Below, piece after piece: positions 53,401-61,973 of a stretch of DNA of 64,000 bases (within the stretch, counting starts at the first letter, position 1; every line of letters begins with the position of its first letter). Source of the stretch: Leeuwenhoekiella parthenopeia (GTDB lineage Bacteria > Bacteroidota > Bacteroidia > Flavobacteriales > Flavobacteriaceae); NCBI RefSeq assembly GCF_020782115.1, contig NZ_JAJGMW010000003.1, positions 240,872 to 304,871 on the forward strand, written 5' to 3'. A program made the translations under genes and the position numbers. A model generated the notes under the pieces. It was not told the DNA's origin, did no database searches, and was given only the letters and a program-made list of their open reading frames with translations.

Positions 53401-53617
53401 AGCTATTCAGCTGAATACCGAGCTCATCAGACCCGATCGTATTGAAGTAACACCGGATAATAAGATCTATTTGCTGGACTACAAAACAGGAAAACCGGAA
53501 GAAACACACCATCAACAACTCGCTTTTTATGCCAAAAGTCTTGAAAAACTGGGTTATGAGGTGGTAGAAAAAGCCCTGTACTATCTCAATGACGATGCCA
53601 AACTACTAGTAATTTAA
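50477..53617 (+). CDS. UvrD/AddA-type helicase-nuclease
   Basis: 1046 aa. Walker A is ASAGAGKT (Lys18); the DEFQD helicase box is at YFIDEFQDTSR, and further UvrD motifs include VGDPKQAIYRWRGGD and IMTIHKSKGLEFPVV. A C-terminal PD-(D/E)XK nuclease segment has LLDYKTGKPEE...QQLAFY. This is the AddA/RecB-like subunit of a recombination exonuclease. Its presumed partner, an AddB-like nuclease, lies 3.2 kb downstream, separated by two OmpA genes. It would process double-strand ends for RecA. Confidence 0.93.
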   Translation: MENEAAFLIYNASAGAGKTFTLVKNYLVILFKSSNEFKYRRILAITFTNKAVAEMKTRIVESLQEFSEDSILKSPTPLLLAVEEETGLERQVIQKKAKRLLKNIIQDFASFDVVTIDTFTHRIIRTFAYDLKIPQNFEVELNTQEVLEQAVDRLIDKTGSDAQITAILIDYALEKTDDDKSWDITRDFYEISKLLLRENDLNYLKLLESKSLEDFTALKKSIHKKLRGLEEKISSSAQAMLDFFSGEGLEDAHFTRKSLPNALHKLASGDLSINLNTNWVQNLGNEPLYTKTQKEPIKAILDGISGEIASRFNIIKSYILEYGLNTEIYKKITQLSVLQAINKEVQQIKEENNLVLISDFNQLINSQIINQPTPFIYERLGERYENYFIDEFQDTSRLQWQNLIPLIDNAISTYTQEENLNSLMLVGDPKQAIYRWRGGDADQFIALAGGVNPFQNENKNVYNLPRNYRSYSEIITFNNAFFTEIAGVFENPDYNAIYKTGNAQELNSRSGGYVTLTFVESGVKADTTPRYLEEVVKTIRSCTENGFKLRDLCILVRRNSEGIEIAQKLQEENIAVISSESLLLAQAPEVVFMADLLHYIVEPQSKAIAIKLLEYIAAHNYDLTDTHGFFSKYLEFNGQALFDAVLPKDSGFDLNFCSSLPLYESAEYIVRSFGLNNRGGAYIQFFLDAIFDFSQKHLGGLPEFLHWWELRKDRLSISTPSKSEAVQIMTIHKSKGLEFPVVIYPFADTELYPNNSDNYNWYLPHKDEFDGFDALLINQNSKLKDFNEQTARLYESRRSEQQLDSLNILYVALTRSIEQLHILSTQPKNPGQANTFADLLYTYAAAQTAFDSEKNHLALGSPARISNGIEQESRAQELKLISSAKEDHSIAMVIQDLDIRESPRAAAIDYGNIIHNLLSQIDFPKDVSLALKKAQVKGILPAEVVPELKDQLYTLISTLQAKGYFNTQHLILNERAIQLNTELIRPDRIEVTPDNKIYLLDYKTGKPEETHHQQLAFYAKSLEKLGYEVVEKALYYLNDDAKLLVI

Positions 53618-53807
53618 CAGACTGTTAATGGGTATTTAAGGATATAATCTTCAGTAATTGAAACCAATAAATTTCTATTTAACAATTTGGTTATCAATAT
53701 TTTAAGTCAAATTCCCGATAATCTGATTGATTCTATTTTATCCTAAAAAGCGTGTAAATTGCCTGAAAGCTGCCGTAAATGTTTAATAAAACTTTATCAA
53801 AAGCAGC
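53618..53807. other. Intergenic region before OmpA copy 1
   Basis: About 190 bp of AT-rich DNA. Only a small TAACAGACTGTTA palindrome near 53617 was noticed; nothing else recognisable. Confidence 0.4.
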
Positions 53808-53838
53808 TTTGCCGTGTTTTTTTAACAAACTACTTTTA
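53808..53838 (+). promoter_or_regulatory. Promoter of OmpA copy 1
   Basis: TTTG (53808-53811), 19 bp, TACTTTTA (53831-53838), 22 bp before ATG 53860. It aligns over its length with the better-matched promoter at 55319-55349; the final base of the -7 box is A instead of G, so this one should be weaker. Confidence 0.6.
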
Positions 53839-53859
53839 CCCCGAATCAACTACACCATT

Positions 53860-55236
53860 ATGATCAATAGAATTTTCCTTTTCATTGCACTGTGTACTAC
53901 TATCCTTATTTCAGATCAATCATTTGCTCAGGACAAAAACAATCCCTGGTATATTAGTATTGGTGTAAACGCTGTAGATACCTATCCGGTAGGTGAAGAC
54001 AACAGACCTTTCACCGGGGGCTTTCCTAACGAAATGTACAACGCTGAAGATCACTGGAATATACTTCCATCTTTATCTACTTTATACGTTGGACGTTATA
54101 TAGGTAGTGGATTTAGTTTGGGAGTGAGAGGTTCTTTAAATAAAATTGACAAATTGGGCGATGCTCCTGCAGATGATTTGGCCTACTATGCAATTGACGG
54201 AATATTTACTTACAGTTTCCGCGATGCTTTATTTGGTGAAGGAGGATGGTTTGATCCCTATTTAGGGCTTGGTGGTGGTTACACCTTTGTGGGCGATCAA
54301 CCCAGTTTTGGTACCGCTAATGGTACCGTAGGTTTAAAAATCTGGTTAGGAGAGTCTATAAATTTAAACCTCTCTTCTACTTATAAACATGCATTTGAAG
54401 ATAGATATGTTAAGCATATGCAACACACTGCAGGTATTGGTTTTGCCTTTGGCGGAACTGATAGTGACGGTGATGGCATCTTCGATAAAGATGATGAATG
54501 CCCCGATACACCAGGACTTGCCGAATTTAACGGATGTCCAGATTCTGACGGTGATGGAATTAAAGACAGTGAAGATGCGTGTCCTGAAGTTGCCGGATTA
54601 CCAGAATTTAACGGATGTCCAGATTCTGACGGTGACGGTATAGCCGATCCTAATGATGAGTGTCCTGAGACAGCAGGATTAGCTGCTCTTAATGGATGCC
54701 CTGACGCTGATGGCGACGGAGTAAAAGACTCAGAAGATAATTGTCCGAATGAGGCAGGACCTGCCGAAAATGACGGATGTCCTTATAAAGATCAGGATAA
54801 TGATGGTGTGTTAGATAAAGACGATGAGTGTCCTACTGTGCCAGGTACCGTTGCAAATAACGGATGTCCGGAAGTGACTGTAGCTGTATTGGAAGAGATT
54901 AATGTACAGGTAAGAACAGTACTTTTTGATCTGGACAAAGCAACAATACGTAAAGAATCTTACGAAACCTTAAATGCGGTTGCAGTAACAATGAAAGAAT
55001 ATCCAAATACCCAATTCCTTATTGAAGGTCATACCGACAGTCAGGGTTCTGATAGTTATAACATGAATCTTTCTAAAGAGCGCGCAGCTTCTGTAAAAGA
55101 TTATTTAGTAGGCCAGGGCTTACCTGCAAGCAGACTTTCATCAGAAGGTTTTGGAGAAACCAGACCTGTTGCAACCAATGCAACTGCAGCCGGAAGACAG
55201 AAAAACAGAAGGGTAGAAATATCCTTAATTGACTAA
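53860..55236 (+). CDS. OmpA-family outer-membrane protein with TSP3 repeats, paralog 1
   Basis: 458 aa from ATG 53860. The frame opens 27 codons earlier at 53779, inside the promoter region. Signal peptide ends SFAQ. Residues about 25-200 form a beta-barrel, followed by five to six thrombospondin type-3 calcium-binding repeats (DSDGDGI.D..D.CP, about 205-345). A C-terminal OmpA peptidoglycan-binding domain has FLIEGHTDSQG and KNRRVEISL. It anchors the outer membrane to the wall. Its twin of equal length follows; the two share about two thirds of residues by eye. Confidence 0.92.
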   Translation: MINRIFLFIALCTTILISDQSFAQDKNNPWYISIGVNAVDTYPVGEDNRPFTGGFPNEMYNAEDHWNILPSLSTLYVGRYIGSGFSLGVRGSLNKIDKLGDAPADDLAYYAIDGIFTYSFRDALFGEGGWFDPYLGLGGGYTFVGDQPSFGTANGTVGLKIWLGESINLNLSSTYKHAFEDRYVKHMQHTAGIGFAFGGTDSDGDGIFDKDDECPDTPGLAEFNGCPDSDGDGIKDSEDACPEVAGLPEFNGCPDSDGDGIADPNDECPETAGLAALNGCPDADGDGVKDSEDNCPNEAGPAENDGCPYKDQDNDGVLDKDDECPTVPGTVANNGCPEVTVAVLEEINVQVRTVLFDLDKATIRKESYETLNAVAVTMKEYPNTQFLIEGHTDSQGSDSYNMNLSKERAASVKDYLVGQGLPASRLSSEGFGETRPVATNATAAGRQKNRRVEISLID

Positions 55237-55318
55237 AAACATAGAACTTATTGAGCAGCAGTGTCAAAACACACTAAAACTAATTTAACACTCTTAACTG
55301 AATTTTATTAATTTTGGC

Positions 55319-55349
55319 TTTGCTGCTTAATTTTAACAAATTACATTTG
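55319..55349 (+). promoter_or_regulatory. Strong promoter of OmpA copy 2
   Basis: TTTG (55319-55322), exactly 19 bp, TACATTTG (55342-55349), a full match to the Bacteroidota consensus. An AT-rich leader of about 26 nt precedes the ATG, with no purine-rich Shine-Dalgarno, as expected for highly translated genes of this phylum. Confidence 0.8.
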
Positions 55350-55382
55350 CTTTCGATTAACACTTAATTTTACTTACTTAAC

Positions 55383-56759
55383 ATGAAAACTCTTACTAAA
55401 CTATTTTTATTTGCAGCTTTTGCTCTTGCGAGTCTAAGTACAGCAAATGCTCAAGACAAAAACAACCCGTGGGGTGTTCGTATTGGGGTTAATGCAGTTG
55501 ATACGTATCCTGTAAGCCCTGATAACAGACCATTTACCGGTGGTTTTATCAACGAATTTTTCAACCAAAGAGATCACTGGAATATTCTTCCTTCTGTTTC
55601 TACCTTATATGTAGGTCGTTACATTGGTAGTGGTTTTGCTCTTGGTGTACAAGGTTCTATCAATAAAATTGACAAGCTTGGAGATGCTCCTGCTGATGAT
55701 TTAGCTTACTATGCAATTGATGGTATGTTCAGCTATAGCCTTCGTGACCTTATCAACGGTGAAGGTGGCTGGTTTGATCCTTACCTGGGTGCAGGTGGTG
55801 GTTACGTGTTTGTAGGTGATATGCCTAGCCACGGTACTGCTAACGGAACTTTAGGTATCAAATTTTGGTTAAGTGATAACATCAACCTTGATTTCTCTTC
55901 AACTTACAAGCACGCTTTCGAAGATCATTATACTAAGCACATGCAGCACGTAGTTGGTGTAGGTTTCGTATTTGGCGGAACTGATACTGACGGTGATGGT
56001 ATCTACGACAAAGACGATGAGTGTCCTGAAACTCCAGGTGTAGCTGAGTTTAACGGATGTCCTGATACTGACGGTGACGGAATCAAAGACTCTGAAGATG
56101 CTTGTCCTGAAGTAGCTGGTCTTCCAGAATTTAACGGATGTCCTGATACTGACGGTGATGGTATCGCTGATAACGAAGATGCTTGTCCTGAAGTAGCTGG
56201 TCCTGCTGCAACTAACGGTTGTCCTGATGCTGACGGTGACGGTGTAAATGACTCAGAAGATGAGTGTCCTAACGAAGCTGGTCCTGCTGCTAACAACGGT
56301 TGTCCTTATGCTGACAGAGATGGTGACGGTGTTCTTGACAAAGATGATAAGTGTCCAGATGTTGCCGGTACTGCTGCTAACGACGGATGTCCTGGTGTAG
56401 ATGCTAGCGTTCTTGAAACACTTAACGGTGAAGCTGGTCGTATTCTTTTCGATACAGATAAAGCTACCATCAGAACTTCTTCTTACGAGACTCTAGATCG
56501 TATCGCTGAGATCGTTAAACAATATCCTAACGCTCAATTTGAAGTAGAAGGTCACGCTGATAGCCGTGCAAGTAATGCTTACAACATGGATCTTTCTGAA
56601 AGAAGAGCTCAATCTGTTGTAGATTACCTTACTTCTAAAGAAGGTGTAAACGGAAGCCAGTTATCTATTAAAGCTTACGGTGAAGAGCAGCCTATCGCTC
56701 CTAACACTACAGCTGCTGGTATGCAACTTAACAGACGTGTAAAACTTACTTTAAAGTAA
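55383..56759 (+). CDS. OmpA-family outer-membrane protein with TSP3 repeats, paralog 2 (major)
   Basis: 458 aa. Signal peptide ends STANAQ. Same plan as paralog 1: beta-barrel (about 25-200), TSP3 repeats (about 205-345, DTDGDGI.D.EDACPEVAG), and an OmpA C-terminal domain (FEVEGHADSRAS, LNRRVKLTL). Codon use differs sharply: GCT, GGT, CTT, GTA/GTT, AAC and GAC dominate, as in strongly expressed genes, whereas paralog 1 is mixed. With the better promoter and perfect terminator, this is probably the major outer-membrane protein of the pair. Confidence 0.93.
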   Translation: MKTLTKLFLFAAFALASLSTANAQDKNNPWGVRIGVNAVDTYPVSPDNRPFTGGFINEFFNQRDHWNILPSVSTLYVGRYIGSGFALGVQGSINKIDKLGDAPADDLAYYAIDGMFSYSLRDLINGEGGWFDPYLGAGGGYVFVGDMPSHGTANGTLGIKFWLSDNINLDFSSTYKHAFEDHYTKHMQHVVGVGFVFGGTDTDGDGIYDKDDECPETPGVAEFNGCPDTDGDGIKDSEDACPEVAGLPEFNGCPDTDGDGIADNEDACPEVAGPAATNGCPDADGDGVNDSEDECPNEAGPAANNGCPYADRDGDGVLDKDDKCPDVAGTAANDGCPGVDASVLETLNGEAGRILFDTDKATIRTSSYETLDRIAEIVKQYPNAQFEVEGHADSRASNAYNMDLSERRAQSVVDYLTSKEGVNGSQLSIKAYGEEQPIAPNTTAAGMQLNRRVKLTLK

Positions 56760-56797
56760 GAAATAAGCAGATGTAAAATCTGAATTATTAAATACAG

Positions 56798-56830
56798 AAA
56801 ACGCCCTGATTAATCAGGGCGTTTTTTATT
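56798..56830 (+). terminator. Terminator of the OmpA pair
   Basis: AAAACGCCCTGAT pairs perfectly with ATCAGGGCGTTTT across a two-base centre, then TTTTATTTT. It precedes the next start by about 9 bp, so the AddB-like gene must read from its own promoter or by read-through. Confidence 0.9.
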
Positions 56831-56838
56831 TTAGACCT

Positions 56839-59538
56839 ATGACAACATTTATAGACGAGGTTATTTCAGATTTTTTGAGCAGACATTCTCAAAATCTTGT
56901 AAACACAGTTGTAATCTTACCTTCTAAGCGAGCAGGCGCATTCTTCACAAAAAAGCTACGTCTACATCTTGAGGGGCAATTTACATTTCTTCCGAAAACC
57001 TTAAGTATTGAAGAGCTAATAGAGGATATCTCAGGGCTTACAGCAGCATCGTCTACGCAGCTTCAGGTAGAATTATATCAGGTTTATCTACGGGAATGCC
57101 CCGAAGACGAACCCGAGAATTTTCTAAGCTTTCTGGGTTGGGCACAGACCCTCATAGGAGATTTTAATGAAATTGACCGGCATCTCATACCCCAGGAGTC
57201 CTTTTTCGATTATTTAAGCGCCGTAAAGGAGCTTAACCAATGGTCTACAGAACAACCCACTGAATTGATTTCAAATTATCTGAAATTCTGGAGGTCGGTA
57301 AAAACCTATTATTCTGCATTTACAAAACATCTAATAGAAAAAGGTATCGCCTATCAGGGCATGCTTTATAGAGAATCGGTCTCCCGGATCGAAAGCTATT
57401 TAAATAACGATCAAAATAATTATATCTTTTGTGGTTTCAACGCTTTAAACAGGGCCGAGCAGCAATTAATTAGAACATTTCTACAACGCAAAGGAACCCA
57501 TATTTACTGGGATTTAGATCCTTATTTCAGAACCGGGCAAAACCACATAGCCCATACCTTTATAAGTAAATATCTTGAGGAATGGTCTGAATTAAAAGCA
57601 AACAGTACGCTTTTACCTGAAGCACAAAGCAACTTCAACACTCCAAAAACCATAAAATCTATCGGTATTGCCCAAAATATAGGGCAGATCAAATACGTGG
57701 GTCAAATTTTAGAAAGCTTTTCTCCCGATGATATTAATGATACCGCAGTAGTGCTGGGAGACGAGAGCCTTCTTCTGCCACTGCTCAATTCCCTTCCTCC
57801 CGGGGTGAAAACGGTAAATGTCACGATGGGGCTTTCTTTAGATCAGATCTCACAGGCTGCCTTCTTTGAAACCTGGTTTCAGCTTCAGATCAACAAAAGG
57901 GATTCAGAATATTATTATAAAGATGTTCTTGCTCTTTTAGATCAACCTTATGCCATTGCGTTACTGGGCGGCTCCAGAAACCTACTTAAAGCGAAAATCA
58001 CTTCCAAAAATCTCATTTATTTAAAACCTCAGGAACTGGTAGCACATAACCAGGCTGTAAACCTGCTTTTTGAAGACTGGAAAGATGCGTCACAAGCAGC
58101 AATTACTGCGAGTTTAAACCTAATAGACCAGCTTAAGGCGATTATGCAGGCTGAACAAAAATGGATCGAACTCGAGTTTTTAGCCGCCTTTGAGCGCCTC
58201 TTCAATCAACTTGGCGATCTAAACGCCTCTTATCCCTATTTCAATACGGTAAAGACCTTAAGACAGTTTTACCGCGATTTGCTTCAAAAAGAAACACTTG
58301 ACTTTAAAGGAGACCCTTATCAGGGATTACAAATTATGGGCGTTCTTGAATCGCGTGTGATCGATTTTAAGCACGTCATCATTACTTCTCTTAACGAAGG
58401 CACGCTGCCTTCAGGGAAAAGTCAGAACAGTTTCATTCCTTTCGATCTTAAGATTGAATACAATCTGCCTACATACCGGGAGAAAGATGCTATCTACGCC
58501 TATCACTTTTTTAGATTGCTGCAACGCGCCGAAACAGCACATTTGCTCTTCAACAATGAAGCTTCCGGACTTAATTCGGGCGAAAAGAGTCGGTTTTTAC
58601 TACAACTAGCAACAGATTCTGAAGCACTATATCACTATTCTGAAAGTACCGCTTCGGCTTCTGTAAAAATCGAACCACCCAAACTCAAAGCAGTCTCAAA
58701 AACTCCGGAATTGATTGAAAGCCTCAAAAAACACGCGCGATCGGGGTTTTCGCCATCGGCACTTACCACGTACATCAGGAATCCCATTGATTTTTATTAT
58801 AAATATGTACTGGGTATTCAAGAGCTGGAAGAAGTAGAAGATACGATTGCTCACAATACCTTGGGTACCGTTGTTCACGAAAGTCTGGAGCAACTGTACA
58901 AGCCCTATTTAAATGAGGTGCTTTCACCTGCGATTCTCCAAAATCTCCTGAAGCAATGCGATGCAGAAGTATCCCGTCAATTTGAGCTCTGTTATAATAT
59001 AGGGAATATCAAAACGGGTAAAAACCTCATCATTTTTAATGTTGCCAAGCAATTTGTTCGCAATTTCTTACAGGCCGAACTTGCGCAGCTCGAGGCCGGC
59101 TCAGAAATTTTGATCACCGGTCTTGAACTTAAGTTTGAAACCCAAATAAGACCCGACTTAAAACTAAAAGGTACCGTAGACCGAATGGACCGTGTAGACG
59201 GTACATTGCGTATTCTGGACTATAAAACAGGAAGGGTTGAAGCCGGTGAACTGGTCATCAAAGACTGGGAAACCCTTATTACCGATTATAAGAAACAATC
59301 CAAGGCTTTTCAGGTGCTTTGCTACGCGCTTATGCTTTCTAAAGAGAAAAGCCTTCCTGAGCAGGCTGAGGCGGGCATTATTTCCTTTAAAAATCTTGGA
59401 AGAGGATTTCTCAAACTCAGTGAGTCTAAAGAGACCTCCATAACACCTGAACTGCTGGAGACCTTTGAAGTCTATTTAAACAGGCTCATCGATGAAATTC
59501 TGGACATAAACACTCCGTTTATTGAGAAAGAGGTTTAA
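56839..59538 (+). CDS. PD-(D/E)XK nuclease family protein (AddB-like)
   Basis: 899 aa. The N-terminal part has degenerate helicase-like features without Walker A; KRAGAFFTKKL and ESRVIDFKHVIITSLNEGTLP are typical of the AddB-like group. The C-terminal nuclease domain starts with a helix carrying GTVVHESLEQLY and has the core LRILDYKTGRVE followed by FQVLCYALML. It probably forms a complex with the AddA-like protein encoded at 50477, as a recombination exonuclease. Its start is only 9 bp after the terminator of the OmpA pair. Confidence 0.88.
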   Translation: MTTFIDEVISDFLSRHSQNLVNTVVILPSKRAGAFFTKKLRLHLEGQFTFLPKTLSIEELIEDISGLTAASSTQLQVELYQVYLRECPEDEPENFLSFLGWAQTLIGDFNEIDRHLIPQESFFDYLSAVKELNQWSTEQPTELISNYLKFWRSVKTYYSAFTKHLIEKGIAYQGMLYRESVSRIESYLNNDQNNYIFCGFNALNRAEQQLIRTFLQRKGTHIYWDLDPYFRTGQNHIAHTFISKYLEEWSELKANSTLLPEAQSNFNTPKTIKSIGIAQNIGQIKYVGQILESFSPDDINDTAVVLGDESLLLPLLNSLPPGVKTVNVTMGLSLDQISQAAFFETWFQLQINKRDSEYYYKDVLALLDQPYAIALLGGSRNLLKAKITSKNLIYLKPQELVAHNQAVNLLFEDWKDASQAAITASLNLIDQLKAIMQAEQKWIELEFLAAFERLFNQLGDLNASYPYFNTVKTLRQFYRDLLQKETLDFKGDPYQGLQIMGVLESRVIDFKHVIITSLNEGTLPSGKSQNSFIPFDLKIEYNLPTYREKDAIYAYHFFRLLQRAETAHLLFNNEASGLNSGEKSRFLLQLATDSEALYHYSESTASASVKIEPPKLKAVSKTPELIESLKKHARSGFSPSALTTYIRNPIDFYYKYVLGIQELEEVEDTIAHNTLGTVVHESLEQLYKPYLNEVLSPAILQNLLKQCDAEVSRQFELCYNIGNIKTGKNLIIFNVAKQFVRNFLQAELAQLEAGSEILITGLELKFETQIRPDLKLKGTVDRMDRVDGTLRILDYKTGRVEAGELVIKDWETLITDYKKQSKAFQVLCYALMLSKEKSLPEQAEAGIISFKNLGRGFLKLSESKETSITPELLETFEVYLNRLIDEILDINTPFIEKEV

Positions 59539-59621
59539 AGCAAGTACTTAATCGAAATTCTTCGTGTAACAAATTTCACCGAAGTATAACTTATAGGTAT
59601 AAACCTGTTATATTTTAAAAA

Positions 59622-60020
59622 ATGGAAACACAACCTAACAACCTGAACACCTTTAAAATTCTCATGGTAATTAAAGGAGTCTTTAATCTTCTGGCGGCAT
59701 TATTCTTTGCAGGCTACGGTTTTTTTGTGAGTATGATATTTACTAACATCAATCAGGGTGAGCTTGAAAACGCTCCATTTGACGTAGGTACGTTTCTGGG
59801 TGTATTCTCGGGAATAGGCTTTGTTGTGATGCTTGTATTTGCTATTCTTACCTTTATGGCCGCAAAATATTTGGGCGAAACGCGTAAGCATACGTTTATC
59901 ACAGTAGTTTCAATACTCAACTGCTTCACCGGTATTTTAGGGATACTTTTGGGAATATTTACCCTTATTGAGATCAATAAGCCACACGTAAAACCTTTAT
60001 TTAACAAAAACCCGGCATAG
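59622..60020 (+). CDS. Small three-helix membrane protein
   Basis: 132 aa. Three hydrophobic segments: about 13-39, 60-85 and 95-118, with a short Lys/Pro-rich tail. It resembles a DUF4064-like small membrane protein in topology; I do not recognise a specific family. It is monocistronic with its own terminator. Confidence 0.6.
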   Translation: METQPNNLNTFKILMVIKGVFNLLAALFFAGYGFFVSMIFTNINQGELENAPFDVGTFLGVFSGIGFVVMLVFAILTFMAAKYLGETRKHTFITVVSILNCFTGILGILLGIFTLIEINKPHVKPLFNKNPA

Positions 60021-60042
60021 ATTAAGTCATAGAAATCAAAGG

Positions 60043-60076
60043 AAAAACCCCTTTTTTTAACCTAAGGGGTTTTTTA
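60043..60076 (+). terminator. Terminator of the small membrane protein gene
   Basis: AAAAACCCCTT (60043-60053) pairs with AAGGGGTTTTT (60064-60074), loop TTTTTAACCT, then TTT. Confidence 0.85.
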
Positions 60077-60313
60077 TTTAGAATGATTTTTAGACTCCAT
60101 TGTTTAGGACCGTGCTCTTAAGAAAAAAATCCGGCACTTTGCCTCTTGCTCATTTTCAGCACTTTCTACTGAAATCCGTAAAAATCAAACGACGAAACAG
60201 CTGCTCCAAAGACCTGTTACGGAATGGAAATTCCCATTCCACATCTACCTTCAACACCGCTAAAGGCTAAGGTTCAATAATTTTTGAACTAAAATAAAAG
60301 CTATTTTAGAGGA
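60077..60313. other. Intergenic region upstream of the histidine kinase
   Basis: About 235 bp. A small hairpin GGAATGG-AAATT-CCCATTCC lies near 60220-60240. No gene or clear promoter box was recognised. Confidence 0.5.
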
Positions 60314-61972
60314 ATGAAGTGCGTGTTTTTTTCATCTCTATTAGCTTTTCTTATTCCCCTGCTTTTTATCGGCTCTTATGCGCAGCAGCCCGAAGCAAAG
60401 ACCGTTGACAGTTCGGCTTATTATAGTGATCTGCTGATGGATCTTCAGGGTGGGAGCGATTTTAATAGGGCTATCCATTTTTTTGAAAGGAATTATGAGA
60501 AAAATCTTTCGGAATCTAAACCCATAGCGGCCGCACTAAATCTTGAGGTCCTCGCTAACACCGAATATAAAATTGGCGACTACAATTCCAGTGAAAGTCT
60601 TTCGGTAGAAGCCTTAAAACTTCTTGATCTAGAAAATGATGCCGACACTCAGGTGATTAAAACACGTATTTATAATCTGTTGGGCCTTTTGTATGCAAAC
60701 CTTGAGAATTACGAAAAAAGTAAAACCTACTACGGCAGAAGTCTCCAATTGGCCAAAACCACCTCAGACAGTCTTTATGTGCTAATCAATATGAGTGCAG
60801 TTTTGCGTGCCGAAAAAAACTACGAGACCGCAATAGATACGCTTAACTATGCGCTGAATCGTGCAAATACACCCCGGTATACCAGGTTGGCGGGCGATTT
60901 ATTAGACAATCTGGGCTATACCGAGTTGCTGGCTCAAGAAGAAGAAAGCCTGATGCATCTTAAACAATCTTTAGCCATAAGACTGCAGCTTCACGATACT
61001 CTGGGTATATTTTCTAATTACAGAAACCTCAGTAGCTACTACAAACAGGTTCCCGATACCCTTACGGCTATTGATTATGCCAGAAAGGCCTATTCCCTCT
61101 CTAAGTATATACCAGATCCTGCTTACGAACTGGAAGCTTTAGGTCTCATAGCAGACCTGGATACGCTTGAGTACATAGAGCGTTTTAAATACCTAAGTGA
61201 TAGCCTTAAAGAGTCTGCACTTACAAGGCAAAATAAGTATGCAGCTCTAAAATATGACGTGGCCAGAGAACAAAGGCAAACCCAACTGGCCCTGTTGGAG
61301 CGTGATCGCGAAAAACGGTTAAAAACCATTTATGTGCTCACACTGGTGCTCGGGGTCGTTGTAATTTTGGGCTTTAGTGTCCTTTCTCATTTCAAACAGA
61401 AGCAAAAACAACTTGATGCAATTCGTAAAACAGAGGCAAGTATTTCAAAAAAAGTGCACGACGGTCTGGCAAACGACACCTTTCAGGTAATTTCTGAACT
61501 GCAGAATCTCGAAAACATACCCGACCATATTTTAGCAAAACTGGACAAGATTTATCTGGAAACCCGGGATATTTCAAAAAATCACAGTCCGCTTATTGAT
61601 GGTAACAACTTCAAAGATCAGTTGGTGAGCAGGCTCAGTTCCTATAAGTCTGAAAACTTCAACGTAATTACCCGTAATCTCAATGGAATTGATTGGGAAA
61701 AATTCAGCAAAAATAAAAAGGATGCCATCTATATGGTTCTGGGCGAGTTGATGACCAATACCAAAAAACACAGCAAGGCCAGTCTGGCTCTGATAAGCTT
61801 TGAAGAAAAAGGCAAAAAATTACAGATTACATTTAAGGATAATGGCCTTGGAAATGAAATAAAAAAGGGAAATGGTATCCAAAATATGGAATTCCGTATT
61901 TTTTCATTAAATGGAACCATTAGCTTTGAACCCGAGCCCGGGAAGGGGCTCAAGGTTCAAATACTGGTGTAA
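60314..61972 (+). CDS. TPR sensor histidine kinase
   Basis: 552 aa. A signal peptide (about 1-23) is followed by a periplasmic TPR region (about 35-290). A charged coiled linker leads to one membrane helix (about 337-356), then a DHp-like helix with the phosphorylatable His382 (KKVHDGLAND) and a HATPase_c domain (LGELMTNTKKHSKA N-box, FKDNGLGNEIKKGNGIQNM G-boxes). This class in Bacteroidota senses cell-surface or internal signals through TPRs and phosphorylates the LuxR-type partner encoded next, whose start is 2 bp after this stop. Confidence 0.92.
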   Translation: MKCVFFSSLLAFLIPLLFIGSYAQQPEAKTVDSSAYYSDLLMDLQGGSDFNRAIHFFERNYEKNLSESKPIAAALNLEVLANTEYKIGDYNSSESLSVEALKLLDLENDADTQVIKTRIYNLLGLLYANLENYEKSKTYYGRSLQLAKTTSDSLYVLINMSAVLRAEKNYETAIDTLNYALNRANTPRYTRLAGDLLDNLGYTELLAQEEESLMHLKQSLAIRLQLHDTLGIFSNYRNLSSYYKQVPDTLTAIDYARKAYSLSKYIPDPAYELEALGLIADLDTLEYIERFKYLSDSLKESALTRQNKYAALKYDVAREQRQTQLALLERDREKRLKTIYVLTLVLGVVVILGFSVLSHFKQKQKQLDAIRKTEASISKKVHDGLANDTFQVISELQNLENIPDHILAKLDKIYLETRDISKNHSPLIDGNNFKDQLVSRLSSYKSENFNVITRNLNGIDWEKFSKNKKDAIYMVLGELMTNTKKHSKASLALISFEEKGKKLQITFKDNGLGNEIKKGNGIQNMEFRIFSLNGTISFEPEPGKGLKVQILV

Positions 61973-61973
61973 T

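Noticed and set aside
56003..56296. Minus-strand reading frame opposite the OmpA TSP3 repeats
   Set aside because: Its Ser/Gly/Pro-rich repeating product is the antisense of the DTDGDG repeats in the real gene.
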